A stretch of 64,000 nucleotides of DNA from positions 124,001 through 188,000 of the forward strand of contig CAZDEY010000008.1 in NCBI GenBank assembly GCA_964504565.1, given 5' to 3'. The stretch is from Cesiribacter sp964504565 (lineage in GTDB: Bacteria; Bacteroidota; Bacteroidia; Cytophagales; Cyclobacteriaceae). Positions 43,115 through 51,803 of the stretch are shown here, one piece after another. The stretch's first letter is position 1, and every line of letters begins with the position of its first letter. Both the position numbers and the translations under genes were made by a program. Below the pieces are notes generated by a model, which made no database searches, was not told the origin of the DNA, and saw only the letters and a program-made list of their open reading frames with translations.

Positions 43115-44314
43115 CTATTTCAGAACTTCTAACTCACGGCCTATTTTTGTAAAGGCTTCAATAGCCTTATCTAGGTGCTGGCGGGTATGAATAGCCGAAA
43201 CCTGAACCCGAATACGAGCCTGGCCCTTAGGCACTACCGGATAGTAGAAGCCGATTACATATATCCCTTCTTCCAGCAAGCGCTCAGCAAATTTTTGGGC
43301 TAGCGGGGCATCGTAAAGCATAACCGGAACTATGGGATGTTCGCCCGGTTTTATATCGAAACCGGCGGCCGTCATTTTTTGGCGGAAGTACTGGGTATTT
43401 TCCATTAGCGTATCGCGCAGTTCGGTAGTGCTGCTCAGTAAATCCATAACCGCTATAGAGGCACCAGTAATAGCCGGAGCCAGCGTATTACTAAACAGGT
43501 ACGGACGGCTGCGCTGGCGAAGCATTTCAATAATTTCTTTTCTACCCGAGGTAAAGCCCCCGCTGGCGCCGCCCAGGGCTTTGCCTAAGGTGCCGGTAAT
43601 GATATCTAGCTTGCCTACTACATTGTGATGCTCGTGTACGCCACGGCCGGTTTTGCCCATAAAGCCGGTACTGTGGCACTCATCGCTCATTACCAAGGCT
43701 TTGTATTTCTCGGCCAGGGCTACAATTTTATCTAACTGAGCTATGGTACCGTCCATACTGAATACCCCGTCGGTTACTATAATTTTCTGCTTAGCCCCGG
43801 CCGCATCGGCAGCTTGTAGCTGGGCTTCCAAGTCGGCCATATCGTTGTGCTGGTAGCGGTAGCGCATAGCCTTGCATAAGCGTACCCCGTCAATAATTGA
43901 GGCGTGGTTCAGGGCATCAGAAATTATGGCATCCTCCGGGCCCAGCAGCGGCTCAAACACCCCTCCGTTAGCATCAAAAGCGGCAGCATAAAGTATGGTA
44001 TCTTCAGTACCTAAAAATTCGGAGATCTTACGCTCTAGTTCTTTGTGAATATCTTGCGTACCGCAAATAAAGCGTACCGACGAAAGGCCAAACCCGTGCG
44101 AGTCGATAGTATCTTTAGCCGCCTGAATTACTTTAGGATGAGCCGATAGGCCGAGGTAATTGTTAGCACAGAAATTTATAACTTCCTTGCCGGCGGTAGT
44201 TTTAATATCGGCCCCTTGGGGCGTGGTAATTATCCGTTCACTTTTATACAGGCCGGCTTCTTTAATTTCCTGAAGCTCTTGCTCCAGCACCGGTTGTAAC
44301 GTATTCTGGTACAT
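43115..44314 (-). CDS. kbl: Glycine C-acetyltransferase (2-amino-3-ketobutyrate CoA ligase)
   Basis: 399 residues, the length of E. coli Kbl. PLP-dependent alpha-oxoamine synthase motifs: NFCANNYLGLSAHP, DALNHASIIDGVRL, VMSDECHSTGFMGKTGRG (PLP aspartate and histidine) and TGTLGKALGGASGG with the Schiff-base lysine. It cleaves 2-amino-3-ketobutyrate with CoA to glycine and acetyl-CoA. The epimerase-type threonine dehydrogenase that makes its substrate is encoded 690 nt away on the other strand, which strongly supports Kbl over the related BioF or serine palmitoyltransferase. Confidence 0.93.
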   Translation of the reverse strand: MYQNTLQPVLEQELQEIKEAGLYKSERIITTPQGADIKTTAGKEVINFCANNYLGLSAHPKVIQAAKDTIDSHGFGLSSVRFICGTQDIHKELERKISEFLGTEDTILYAAAFDANGGVFEPLLGPEDAIISDALNHASIIDGVRLCKAMRYRYQHNDMADLEAQLQAADAAGAKQKIIVTDGVFSMDGTIAQLDKIVALAEKYKALVMSDECHSTGFMGKTGRGVHEHHNVVGKLDIITGTLGKALGGASGGFTSGRKEIIEMLRQRSRPYLFSNTLAPAITGASIAVMDLLSSTTELRDTLMENTQYFRQKMTAAGFDIKPGEHPIVPVMLYDAPLAQKFAERLLEEGIYVIGFYYPVVPKGQARIRVQVSAIHTRQHLDKAIEAFTKIGRELEVLK

Positions 44315-44317
44315 AGG

Positions 44318-44890
44318 TTATTTCTTTATTTTAGGTTTGATTACTGGTCGTTTTGGTTTAGCTTCATCAGTAGTGGCTTCTTTATTGTCGGGCACCTTAG
44401 GCTTAATCTTTGGTCGGAATTTGGGTTTTGGCTTAGGTGCATCCGGGCTTTCTTCACTACTACCTTTGGCCTCTGCCTTAGGCTTAATTTTAGGCCGGAA
44501 AACTGGTTTAGGCCTTGAGGTTTCATCATTTCCTTCAGCTTCCGGCCCGGCTTTGGCTTTAACCTTGGGGCGGAATTTAGGTTTGGCCACAACTGTCTCT
44601 GGTTTAGCTTCCGGCCTTACCTCCTCATCTGGTTTAGCGGAACGTTCAGCAGTTGGGGTAGGCTTAGCCGGCCGTAAGGCCGCTTTTGGCGGTTTAGCTT
44701 TGGCGCTAACTTCAGGCGGTAGTTGGTAGGTTCTTCTTACTTTATTAATAAGAAATAGCTTCTGAGCCTGAAAGCTAGCCGGGCTTAGCTGATTAAATTC
44801 CTCTTCCCACACGGCAAACTCTGCCGGGCTACCCATACGAAATGCCTCCGCATCAATATTTTTAGACGTAAGCCAGCCGCTAAAATCCAT
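44318..44890 (-). CDS. Hypothetical protein with Lys/Pro-repeat tail
   Basis: 190 residues from ATG44890; a longer frame to 45040 would overlap the tdh gene and its promoter and is rejected. The N-terminal 60 residues look folded (MDFSGWLTSKNIDAEAFRMG, then AEFAVWEEEFNQLSPASFQ and LINKVRRTY). The remaining 130 residues are a low-complexity basic tail with four copies of a KPKFRPKIKPK-type unit separated by acidic Glu/Asp/Ser spacers. The N-terminal part is found in short Bacteroidota proteins of unknown function. No signal peptide, so cytoplasmic. It precedes kbl by 3 nt and is likely co-transcribed. Confidence 0.7.
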   Translation of the reverse strand: MDFSGWLTSKNIDAEAFRMGSPAEFAVWEEEFNQLSPASFQAQKLFLINKVRRTYQLPPEVSAKAKPPKAALRPAKPTPTAERSAKPDEEVRPEAKPETVVAKPKFRPKVKAKAGPEAEGNDETSRPKPVFRPKIKPKAEAKGSSEESPDAPKPKPKFRPKIKPKVPDNKEATTDEAKPKRPVIKPKIKK

Positions 44891-44947
44891 TTTCAAATAT
44901 ACAGGCTTTTTACAACACCCATTAATTTTAGGCCTTTTTAAAGTGCT

Positions 44948-44980
44948 ATTGACCCAACCTAAAACGTTTTCGTACCTTTG
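44948..44980 (+). promoter_or_regulatory. Bacteroidota-type promoter of the threonine dehydrogenase gene
   Basis: ATTG at 44948-44951 as a -33 element, 21 nt, then TACCTTTG at 44973-44980, a full TAnnTTTG match. The transcript would begin about 15-20 nt before ATG45005. Confidence 0.6.
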
Positions 44981-45004
44981 CTTTCCTGAAGCACGTACTA
45001 CCTT

Positions 45005-45958
45005 ATGGAAAAAATTCTGATAATTGGCGCTAACGGCCAACTGGGCAGCGAACTCACGGAAGCCCTACGCAGTAAATGGGGAACCGAAAATGTATTAGCC
45101 ACCGACATTCGCGAACCCAAGCAGGCTGAAGGCCGGTTTCAGGTGTTAGATGCTTTAGATAAGGAAGGGCTATATAAGGTAGTCCAGTCCGAAAAAGTTA
45201 CCCAAATATATCTGCTTGCTGCCGTGCTCTCAGCCACCGGCGAAAAGAACCCGCATTTTGCCTGGAAGCTAAATATGGACAGCCTGTTTAACGTGCTGGA
45301 AGCCGCCCGCGAGTTAAATGTTAAAAAAGTATACTGGCCCAGCTCCATCGCTGTATTTGGCCCGGATACGCCTAAGAAAAATGTGCCGCAGCAGACTATT
45401 TGCAACCCTACTACGGTGTACGGCATTAGTAAACTGGCTGGCGAGCAGTGGTGCGAGTATTACTTTAAAAAATACGGAGTAGACGTTCGCAGCATACGGT
45501 ACCCCGGTCTTATAGGCTACAAGGCCCTGCCCGGCGGCGGCACTACCGACTATGCGGTAGATATTTACCATAAAGCCCTGGAAGAAGGAGCTTACGAATC
45601 ATTTCTGGCTAAAGGCACTTATCTGCCTATGATGTATATGGAAGATGCCGTACGGGCTACCATTGAACTTATGGATGCCCCGGCCGAAAACCTGAGCGTA
45701 CGCACCAGCTATAATTTGCACGGCATGAGCTTTGCCCCCGAAGAAGTTGCCGACAGCATCAAAACCCACTTCCCTGACTTTTCAATAAGCTACCAGCCCG
45801 ACTTCCGCCAGCAAATTGCCGACAGTTGGCCAGATAGTATTGATGATAGCCAAGCTCAAAAAGACTGGAACTGGAAACCCCGGTATACTTTAGAAAATAT
45901 GACTGACACTATGCTGGCTAACCTAAAAGAGCTAAAAGCCGACGGATATTTTGTCTAA
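45005..45958 (+). CDS. tdh: L-threonine 3-dehydrogenase, epimerase (SDR) type
   Basis: 317 residues. NAD-binding IIGANGQLGSEL at the N-terminus, an acidic residue for NAD at TDIREP, and the extended-SDR catalytic Tyr/Lys in VYGISKLAGEQW. The sequences YLLAAVLSATGEKNP, RSIRYPGLIGYKALPGGGTT and YLPMMYMEDAVRATIELM are hallmark motifs of the epimerase-like threonine dehydrogenases rather than sugar epimerases. It oxidises threonine to 2-amino-3-ketobutyrate, the substrate of the neighbouring kbl product. It has its own promoter at 44948-44980 and is divergent from the kbl unit. Confidence 0.88.
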   Translation: MEKILIIGANGQLGSELTEALRSKWGTENVLATDIREPKQAEGRFQVLDALDKEGLYKVVQSEKVTQIYLLAAVLSATGEKNPHFAWKLNMDSLFNVLEAARELNVKKVYWPSSIAVFGPDTPKKNVPQQTICNPTTVYGISKLAGEQWCEYYFKKYGVDVRSIRYPGLIGYKALPGGGTTDYAVDIYHKALEEGAYESFLAKGTYLPMMYMEDAVRATIELMDAPAENLSVRTSYNLHGMSFAPEEVADSIKTHFPDFSISYQPDFRQQIADSWPDSIDDSQAQKDWNWKPRYTLENMTDTMLANLKELKADGYFV

Positions 45959-46088
45959 GCAATTTCACCGATTAGAATATACCTAGCAATCCAGTTTATT
46001 GCTTCATACGCGCTACTGAACCTGCTTAGGATTTCTGTGTAAAACGTATTTATAGAGAAAAACCAACTTTCACCTATACTATACACCC

Positions 46089-46120
46089 TTTGGGGCTTCG
46101 TTAAATTGCCCGTATATTTG
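46089..46120 (+). promoter_or_regulatory. Bacteroidota-type promoter of the crotonase gene
   Basis: TTTG at 46089-46092, 20 nt, then TATATTTG at 46113-46120: an exact match to both consensus elements. Transcription would start about 20 nt before ATG46146 and probably continue into the downstream flippase and dut genes. Confidence 0.65.
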
Positions 46121-46145
46121 GGCTGTAGCTTAATTTTTTGCACTC

Positions 46146-46937
46146 ATGAACGAATTTCAGAATTTACTTCTTTCCCTTCACGAGGAAACCGGCATACTAA
46201 CCATTACCATAAACCGCCCTGATAAGCTTAACGCGCTTAACCTGGCCACTATTGAAGATCTTAGAAACGCCATGCAGCAGGTTTACGATGACCCTACTAT
46301 TAAGGGGGTTATACTAACCGGCCAGGGCGAAAAAGCTTTTGTAGCCGGCGCCGATATTAGCGAGCTTCGCGAATTGAATGAGGTAAATGCCCGTAAATTT
46401 GCCGAGAACGGCCAGGAAGTGTTTGCCCTGTTAGAGAATTGCCACAAGCCGGTAATTGCCGCCGTTAACGGCTTTGCACTGGGCGGCGGCTGCGAGTTAG
46501 CTATGGCCTGCCACCTGCGGGTTGCTACCCAAAATGCCCGCTTTGGCCAGCCCGAAGTAAACTTAGGCATTATACCCGGCTACGGCGGCACCCAGCGCCT
46601 AACCCAACTTATAGGCAAGGGCAAAGCCATGGAACTAATGATGACCGGCGATATGCTAACCGCCGACGAAGCCGAAGACCTAGGTTTGGTGAACTACGTT
46701 ACCCATAACCACGAGCAGCTTACCGAAAAGTGCATGGAGCTCATGAAGAAAATTATCGGCAAAGGCCCATTAGCTATTGGCATGTTGGTAGACTGCGTGA
46801 ATGCAGTATATAGCTCGCAGCAGAACGGCTACCAGGTAGAGGCCAATTCTTTCGCCAGTTGCGCCCGCACCGAAGATTTTAAAGAAGGCACTTCGGCTTT
46901 CTTAGAGAAACGTAAGCCTCAGTTTTCGGGTAAGTAA
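46146..46937 (+). CDS. Enoyl-CoA hydratase/crotonase family enzyme
   Basis: 263 residues, the usual crotonase length. Oxyanion-hole loops AGADISELREL and NGFALGGGCELAMACH, and both catalytic glutamates are present (in GGGCELAM and FGQPEVNLGIIPGYGG), consistent with a true hydratase on short-chain enoyl-CoA or 3-hydroxybutyryl-CoA. It acts in the cytoplasm in fatty-acid or branched-chain amino-acid breakdown or butyryl-CoA metabolism; the exact step cannot be fixed from sequence. Dedicated promoter at 46089-46120; the flippase gene follows at 24 nt. Confidence 0.9.
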   Translation: MNEFQNLLLSLHEETGILTITINRPDKLNALNLATIEDLRNAMQQVYDDPTIKGVILTGQGEKAFVAGADISELRELNEVNARKFAENGQEVFALLENCHKPVIAAVNGFALGGGCELAMACHLRVATQNARFGQPEVNLGIIPGYGGTQRLTQLIGKGKAMELMMTGDMLTADEAEDLGLVNYVTHNHEQLTEKCMELMKKIIGKGPLAIGMLVDCVNAVYSSQQNGYQVEANSFASCARTEDFKEGTSAFLEKRKPQFSGK

Positions 46938-46961
46938 TACCTTAGCAGTTTAGCATAGTTT

Positions 46962-48470
46962 ATGAGCAGCCTTAAACGACTGGCTAGTGATACGGCCCTG
47001 TACGGGGTTAGTAGCATATTAGGGCGTCTGCTCAACTATCTGCTTATCATTCTGCATACCCGGGTATTTATGGCCGGCGAATTAGGTGTAGTTACGGAGC
47101 TATATGCCTATGTCGCATTTCTAAACGTCCTCTTTACCTATGGTATGGAAACCGCTTACTTTAGGTTTTCGAGCCGGGAGCGTAGTGCTAGCCATACCAT
47201 ATTCAATACTGCCTTTACCTCTGTCTTTATTTCAAGCCTAATTCTTTCCGGCCTGTTGGCCTTACTGGCATACCCTGTAATGGATTGGCTTGATTACGAA
47301 GGGAAAGAGCATATAATTTACTGGCTGGCGGCCCTCATAGCCTTAGATGCTATAACCGCAATTCCTTTTGCCAAACTAAGGTTAGATGGAAAAGCCAAAT
47401 TATTTGTTGCCGCCAAGTTGGTTAACATCTTCTTGAATATTGGGCTTAATCTGCTGTTTCTGTGGTTCGTACCAAAAATTATTAACGGCAGTTGGCCATC
47501 GCTCAAAGGTTTCGCCAATTACATATATGTTCCTAATTGGGATGTCGAGTACGTTTTTTTAGCCAACCTGTTAGCTAATAGTGCGCTGATTTTTATGCTA
47601 TTGCCAGTTTGGCGACAAGTTAAACTAGCTATTGATAAAACTTTTTGGAAACCTATGCTGGTATATGCTTACCCCTTGCTACTTATGGGGCTGGCTGGTG
47701 TAACCAACGATATGCTTTCCAGAACCATGCTCCGCCATGTGCTACCGGAAGGCTTCTACGCTAACTACGATAATGAGGCAGCCCTTGGTATTTTTGGGGC
47801 CTGCTACCGGCTTTCTATATTTATGATGCTGGCCATTCAAGCCTTTCGTTATGCCTCAGAACCCTTCTTCTTTAATAAAGCTGCCGACAAGGATTCGCCC
47901 AAGACGTTTGCTGATATAATGTACTATTTTGTAATAGTATGTTGCCTGATATTATTTGCTGTGGTAGTAAATTTACCTTGGTTGGCGCCAATGTTTTTAA
48001 AAAGGGATATATATCTGGAAGGGCTGGAAATTGTGCCGGTACTCCTTCTGGCAAATCTCTTCTTTGGCATATATGTTAATTTAAGTATCTGGTTCAAGTT
48101 GGCTGATAAAACTACCTATGGTACTTGGTTTACCGGAACTGCGGCAATTCTCACTATATTACTTAATTTACTTTTAATACCGACAATAGGGTATTTCGGA
48201 GCGTCTTTAGCTACCTTAATTGTGTACTTCTATATGGCAGCCGTGTGTTATTATTTCGGTCAAAAGTTTTACCACATACCCTACAAAGTAAAGGCAGGCT
48301 TATTTTATATAATTATATCTACGGCAGCAGCTTACGCAATCTGGATATTTATGCCGGCCGTAACCTGGATTGCCGTACTAATTGGAATTGCATCTACCCT
48401 AATTTATGTAGGTGTTGTCTTTTTGGTAGAACGCCGCAAGCTCGCTGCCCAAATCTCAAATAATTCGTAA
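46962..48470 (+). CDS. Oligosaccharide flippase / polysaccharide biosynthesis membrane protein (MOP superfamily)
   Basis: 502 residues with about 12-14 hydrophobic helices spread over the full length. N-terminal LASDTALYGVSSILGRLLNY and LIILHTRVFMAGELGVVTEL match the start of Wzx-type flippases, in which an early TxxYG.S...GR segment and a Gly-Glu turn precede helix two. It should move lipid-linked sugar units across the cytoplasmic membrane. The gene is followed closely by dut and a sugar nucleotidyltransferase, and genes for polysaccharide assembly are absent, so the flipped substrate is uncertain. Likely read from the crotonase promoter. Confidence 0.85.
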   Translation: MSSLKRLASDTALYGVSSILGRLLNYLLIILHTRVFMAGELGVVTELYAYVAFLNVLFTYGMETAYFRFSSRERSASHTIFNTAFTSVFISSLILSGLLALLAYPVMDWLDYEGKEHIIYWLAALIALDAITAIPFAKLRLDGKAKLFVAAKLVNIFLNIGLNLLFLWFVPKIINGSWPSLKGFANYIYVPNWDVEYVFLANLLANSALIFMLLPVWRQVKLAIDKTFWKPMLVYAYPLLLMGLAGVTNDMLSRTMLRHVLPEGFYANYDNEAALGIFGACYRLSIFMMLAIQAFRYASEPFFFNKAADKDSPKTFADIMYYFVIVCCLILFAVVVNLPWLAPMFLKRDIYLEGLEIVPVLLLANLFFGIYVNLSIWFKLADKTTYGTWFTGTAAILTILLNLLLIPTIGYFGASLATLIVYFYMAAVCYYFGQKFYHIPYKVKAGLFYIIISTAAAYAIWIFMPAVTWIAVLIGIASTLIYVGVVFLVERRKLAAQISNNS

Positions 48471-48482
48471 GTTTGAAGCCCT

Positions 48483-48929
48483 ATGAGCGAGTTGCTAAAA
48501 ATTCCGGTAATCAATAAATCGCCGCACGAGTTGCCGGCCTACCAAACCGCCGCCGCCGCCGGCCTAGATTTGCGAGCCTGGCTGGAAGAACCTATTACTC
48601 TTAAACCTCTGCAAAGAGCCCTGGTTCCAACCGGTTTGTATATGGAAATTCCGGTAGGCTACGAAGCCCAGGTGCGGCCGCGTAGTGGGTTGGCTTATAA
48701 ATTTGGCGTAACCGTACTAAACAGCCCCGGCACTATAGATGCCGACTATCGGGGCGAACTTAGGGTGCTGTTGGTTAACCTTTCTAACGAACCCTATGTT
48801 ATACAAAACGGCGAGCGTATTGCCCAACTGGTAGTAGCCGCCCACGCCCAGGTAAACTGGCAAGCCGCCGAAACCCTGGCCGATAGCGCACGGGGCAGCG
48901 GTGGTTTCGGCAGTTCCGGGCACCATTAA
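48483..48929 (+). CDS. dut: dUTP diphosphatase (dUTPase)
   Basis: 148 residues, the normal trimeric dUTPase size. All five motifs are visible: AGLDLRAW, RPRSGLAYKFG, GTIDADYRGELRVLLVNL (with the catalytic Asp), GERIAQLVV and the C-terminal arm RGSGGFGSSG. It hydrolyses dUTP to dUMP, keeping uracil out of DNA and feeding thymidylate synthesis. It lies 12 nt after the flippase gene and 46 nt before the sugar nucleotidyltransferase start. Confidence 0.95.
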   Translation: MSELLKIPVINKSPHELPAYQTAAAAGLDLRAWLEEPITLKPLQRALVPTGLYMEIPVGYEAQVRPRSGLAYKFGVTVLNSPGTIDADYRGELRVLLVNLSNEPYVIQNGERIAQLVVAAHAQVNWQAAETLADSARGSGGFGSSGHH

Positions 48930-48975
48930 TCATCGATATAACAAATATTTCTTTAAACTAAATCTACTTTTTAAC

Positions 48976-49983
48976 ATGAATCTAGTAATTCCTATGGCAG
49001 GTCGCGGTACTCGTTTGCGCCCGCACTCATTAACCGTACCCAAGCCGCTTATACCAATTGCCGGCAAGCCTATAGTGCAGCGCTTGGTAGAAGATATTGC
49101 CAAAGTGAGTACTGAAAAACTAGATAATATCGGCTTTATTATTCACCCTAGTTTTGGCAAAGAAGTAGAAGAACACTTGATGCAGGTGGCCGAGGAATTA
49201 GGCGCCCGGGGCCACATTTTTTACCAGGAACAAGCCTTGGGAACCGCCCATGCCATACTTTGCGCCGAGCCGCTACTCAAAGGCCCGGTAATTATAGCCT
49301 TTGCCGATACCCTCTTCCGGGCCAACTTTACGCTGGATGCCGAAAAAGACGGAATAATTTGGGTACAAAAAGTAGAAGACCCTAAAGCCTTTGGCGTCGT
49401 AAAGCTGAATAACGATGGGGTTATTACCGAGTTTGTAGAGAAGCCGCAAAAGTACGTAAGCGATTTGGCCATTATTGGTATCTACTACTTTAAAGACGGC
49501 GACTACCTACGCAGCGAACTGCAGTACCTTATAGATAATGATATTAAGGATAAGGGCGAATACCAGATAACTAACGCCATGGAAAACATGAAGAACAAAG
49601 GTTCTCAGTTTGTTCCCGGCCAGGTTGACGATTGGCTGGACTGCGGCAATAAGGACGTGGCCGTAAACACTAACCAGCGCTATTTGGAGTTTATACGAGA
49701 AGAAAATTTGGTACACCCCTCGGCCGATGTTAAGGATTCGGTAATTATTCCCCCCTGCTTTGTAGGCGAAAATGTGGTGCTACACAATTCGGTTATCGGT
49801 CCGCACGTTTCAATAGGTAAAAATACTACAGTAGAAGATAGCCGACTTAAAAATACTATAGTGCAAACCCACGCTACTATTAAGAACTTGGTACTGGATA
49901 ATTCTATGGTCGGCAACCATGCCGCCTACGAAGGCCGGGCTAAGGATTTTAGCTTGGGCGACTATAATATAATTAAAGAGTAA
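48976..49983 (+). CDS. Sugar-1-phosphate nucleotidyltransferase with left-handed beta-helix tail
   Basis: 335 residues from ATG48976; an in-frame frame extends to 48901 but overlaps dut and lacks a nucleotidyltransferase-like start. The N-terminal NTP-transferase signature is VIPMAGRGTRLRPHSLTVPK, with LGTAHAILCAE and IIAFADTLF further on; residues about 240-320 contain hexapeptide repeats (VIIPPCFVGENVVLHNSV). The layout is that of long RmlA-like or GlmU-like nucleotidyltransferases. It activates a sugar phosphate, probably hexose-1-phosphate with dTTP or UTP, for envelope glycans; the specificity is not clear. The gene is followed by a strong hairpin. Confidence 0.85.
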   Translation: MNLVIPMAGRGTRLRPHSLTVPKPLIPIAGKPIVQRLVEDIAKVSTEKLDNIGFIIHPSFGKEVEEHLMQVAEELGARGHIFYQEQALGTAHAILCAEPLLKGPVIIAFADTLFRANFTLDAEKDGIIWVQKVEDPKAFGVVKLNNDGVITEFVEKPQKYVSDLAIIGIYYFKDGDYLRSELQYLIDNDIKDKGEYQITNAMENMKNKGSQFVPGQVDDWLDCGNKDVAVNTNQRYLEFIREENLVHPSADVKDSVIIPPCFVGENVVLHNSVIGPHVSIGKNTTVEDSRLKNTIVQTHATIKNLVLDNSMVGNHAAYEGRAKDFSLGDYNIIKE

Positions 49984-49988
49984 AATCT

Positions 49989-50024
49989 GAGCCGGTGCCT
50001 GTAGGGTTTAGCAGGTACCGGCTC
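49989..50024 (+). terminator. Hairpin, probable terminator or attenuator
   Basis: 13-bp stem GAGCCGGTGCCTG (49989-50001) / CAGGTACCGGCTC (50012-50024) with one G-T wobble and a 10-nt loop, between the nucleotidyltransferase and the TPR gene. The T tract after it is weak (TAATATAA), so partial read-through is possible. Confidence 0.65.
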
Positions 50025-50084
50025 TAATATAACTGGCAGAACTTACTCCGCCAGCCTGGCGTTGGTAAAGAAACAATCAGGTTT

Positions 50085-51803
50085 ATGCGCATTTCGTACC
50101 CCGGTTTTAAACTAGTTATTGCGGCATACTTTGTGATTATAGCAGGTATGCCGTTTTCGTACGCGCAAAAACGAAAGTCCGGAAATGATGCAGCCTCGGC
50201 CGAAGCCCTTTTCCTGGACGGGATAAGAGCCGCAATCACCGATAATGAAACCGGGGCAATTGATCTTTTGGAACAATCGGTTAAGCAGAACCCCGATAAC
50301 GCTGCCGCTTACTATAAATTAGCCCAACTATACCGCAGCCAGGAACAGTACGAAAAAGCAATTGAAAGCGGCAAGAAAGCTATAAGTTTAGACGGCAGTA
50401 ACCAGTATTACTATTTGGAAACTGCTGAACTTTACGGTACCATTGGCCAGCTTAACCAGGCAGCAAATTACCTGGAACAAATGCTTAGTAACACCAATGC
50501 CTCCAAGGAACATTTGCTGAATTTAGTAGGCGTATACCGTCAGCTTAACCGCCCCGATGATGCCTTAAAAACCTTGGAAAGAGCCCAGAAGGAATTGGGC
50601 AATACCGAAAATATTATAGCCCAGCGACAGGAGTTATATCTGCAAGCCGGCAAAATTGACAAGGTGCTGGAAACCGGCGAGGAGTTAGTGAAGCTAAACC
50701 CTAATAACCCCACCTACGCCTTTCAGCAAGCTAAAATACTTATGGGCGATGGTCGCTACTTAGCGGCTCAGGAGTATTTGCAGGGCCTGTTAGCCACCAA
50801 TTCTAAAAATGCTTACGCGCGTTTTTTGCTGGGGCAGGCGTTACTGGCTCAAAACCACCCGGCCGAGGCTATGCAGGAATTTTTAAATTCCTTCGCCAGC
50901 CGCCGGGTTCCCTTACAAGATAAATTGGATATTACTGTAGGCTACCTAGGTATGTTGCCCAACCAGCAGTTAGAGCCTAAGCTATTCCAGTTGACTGATT
51001 CACTGCTTAAGGCCCACCCTACCCGATCCGACGTTTTTGCTATGCGGGGCGATTTACTGATGGAACTTGATCAAAAATCGCAAGCCCGGCAATTTTATCA
51101 TCAGGCATTGGAACGTAACGAGGGCAACTTTATTCTTTGGCAGAATATTCTTTCCATTGGCCTGGAGCTTGGCCGCTATGATAGTGTAGCCAAGGAAAGT
51201 GAGCAGGCCCTGGCCCTGTTTCCTAACCAGGCCGTGCTATATTACTTTGCCGGCACCGCTAACCTAAGCATAAATAAGTACGATCGGGCCATTCGTAATT
51301 TGGAACAAGGCTTACGGTTATCTCGGAACAACCCCGATCTGGCCAAAATTTTTAATACCCACTTGGGCGATGCGTACAATTCTGCTAAAAAGTACAGCCA
51401 ATCTAATGCTGCTTACGATGCCGTACTGGCCGCCGATCCGCATAATGCCTATGTGCTGAATAATTACAGCTATTATTTAGCACTGCGAAAAGAAAACCTT
51501 GATTTAGCCCAGAAGATGAGCGAAGATCTGGTAGAAACCTATCCGGATGAGCCAAATTATTTGGATACGTACGCCTGGGTGTTATTTCAGAAAAAAAATT
51601 ACCAAGAAGCCCTTAAGGTGCTGGAAAAAGCCCTGGCCAGCGGCGGTAATGAAAACGGCACTATTCTTGAGCACTACGGCGATATACTTTACCAGTTAGG
51701 GCAGCCCGAGCGGGCACTTGAGCAATGGCTGGCGGCGGAATCCTTGGGCGAAACATCAGCCCAACTTCCTAAAAAAATTAAGGACCGAACCTACTATGAA
51801 TAA
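50085..51803 (+). CDS. Exported tetratricopeptide-repeat protein
   Basis: 572 residues. Signal peptide ending SYAQ (about residue 28). Almost the whole mature protein consists of TPR units (about 13), each with the small-large-Gly/Ala pattern, for example NPDNAAAYYKLAQLYRSQE, NAYARFLLGQALLAQ and ILEHYGDILYQLGQ. TPR solenoids bind protein partners, here in the periplasm or at the outer membrane. The stop codon overlaps the DUF4292 start by 8 nt and that gene overlaps the EnvC-like gene, so the three are one unit, an order conserved widely in Bacteroidota. The function is not established. Confidence 0.85.
   Translation: MRISYPGFKLVIAAYFVIIAGMPFSYAQKRKSGNDAASAEALFLDGIRAAITDNETGAIDLLEQSVKQNPDNAAAYYKLAQLYRSQEQYEKAIESGKKAISLDGSNQYYYLETAELYGTIGQLNQAANYLEQMLSNTNASKEHLLNLVGVYRQLNRPDDALKTLERAQKELGNTENIIAQRQELYLQAGKIDKVLETGEELVKLNPNNPTYAFQQAKILMGDGRYLAAQEYLQGLLATNSKNAYARFLLGQALLAQNHPAEAMQEFLNSFASRRVPLQDKLDITVGYLGMLPNQQLEPKLFQLTDSLLKAHPTRSDVFAMRGDLLMELDQKSQARQFYHQALERNEGNFILWQNILSIGLELGRYDSVAKESEQALALFPNQAVLYYFAGTANLSINKYDRAIRNLEQGLRLSRNNPDLAKIFNTHLGDAYNSAKKYSQSNAAYDAVLAADPHNAYVLNNYSYYLALRKENLDLAQKMSEDLVETYPDEPNYLDTYAWVLFQKKNYQEALKVLEKALASGGNENGTILEHYGDILYQLGQPERALEQWLAAESLGETSAQLPKKIKDRTYYE

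Noticed and set aside
44337..44729. Plus-strand ORF of 130 codons rich in Gly/Leu
   Set aside because: It is the antisense of the Lys/Pro-repeat protein; repeats in a real gene produce long spurious antisense frames.
45955..46143. Minus-strand ORF between tdh and the crotonase gene
   Set aside because: It overlaps the strong crotonase promoter, shows no protein-like pattern and has no start context.
48901..48975. Upstream start for the sugar nucleotidyltransferase
   Set aside because: The extension overlaps dut and precedes the family's invariant N-terminal strand, which begins at the ATG at 48976.
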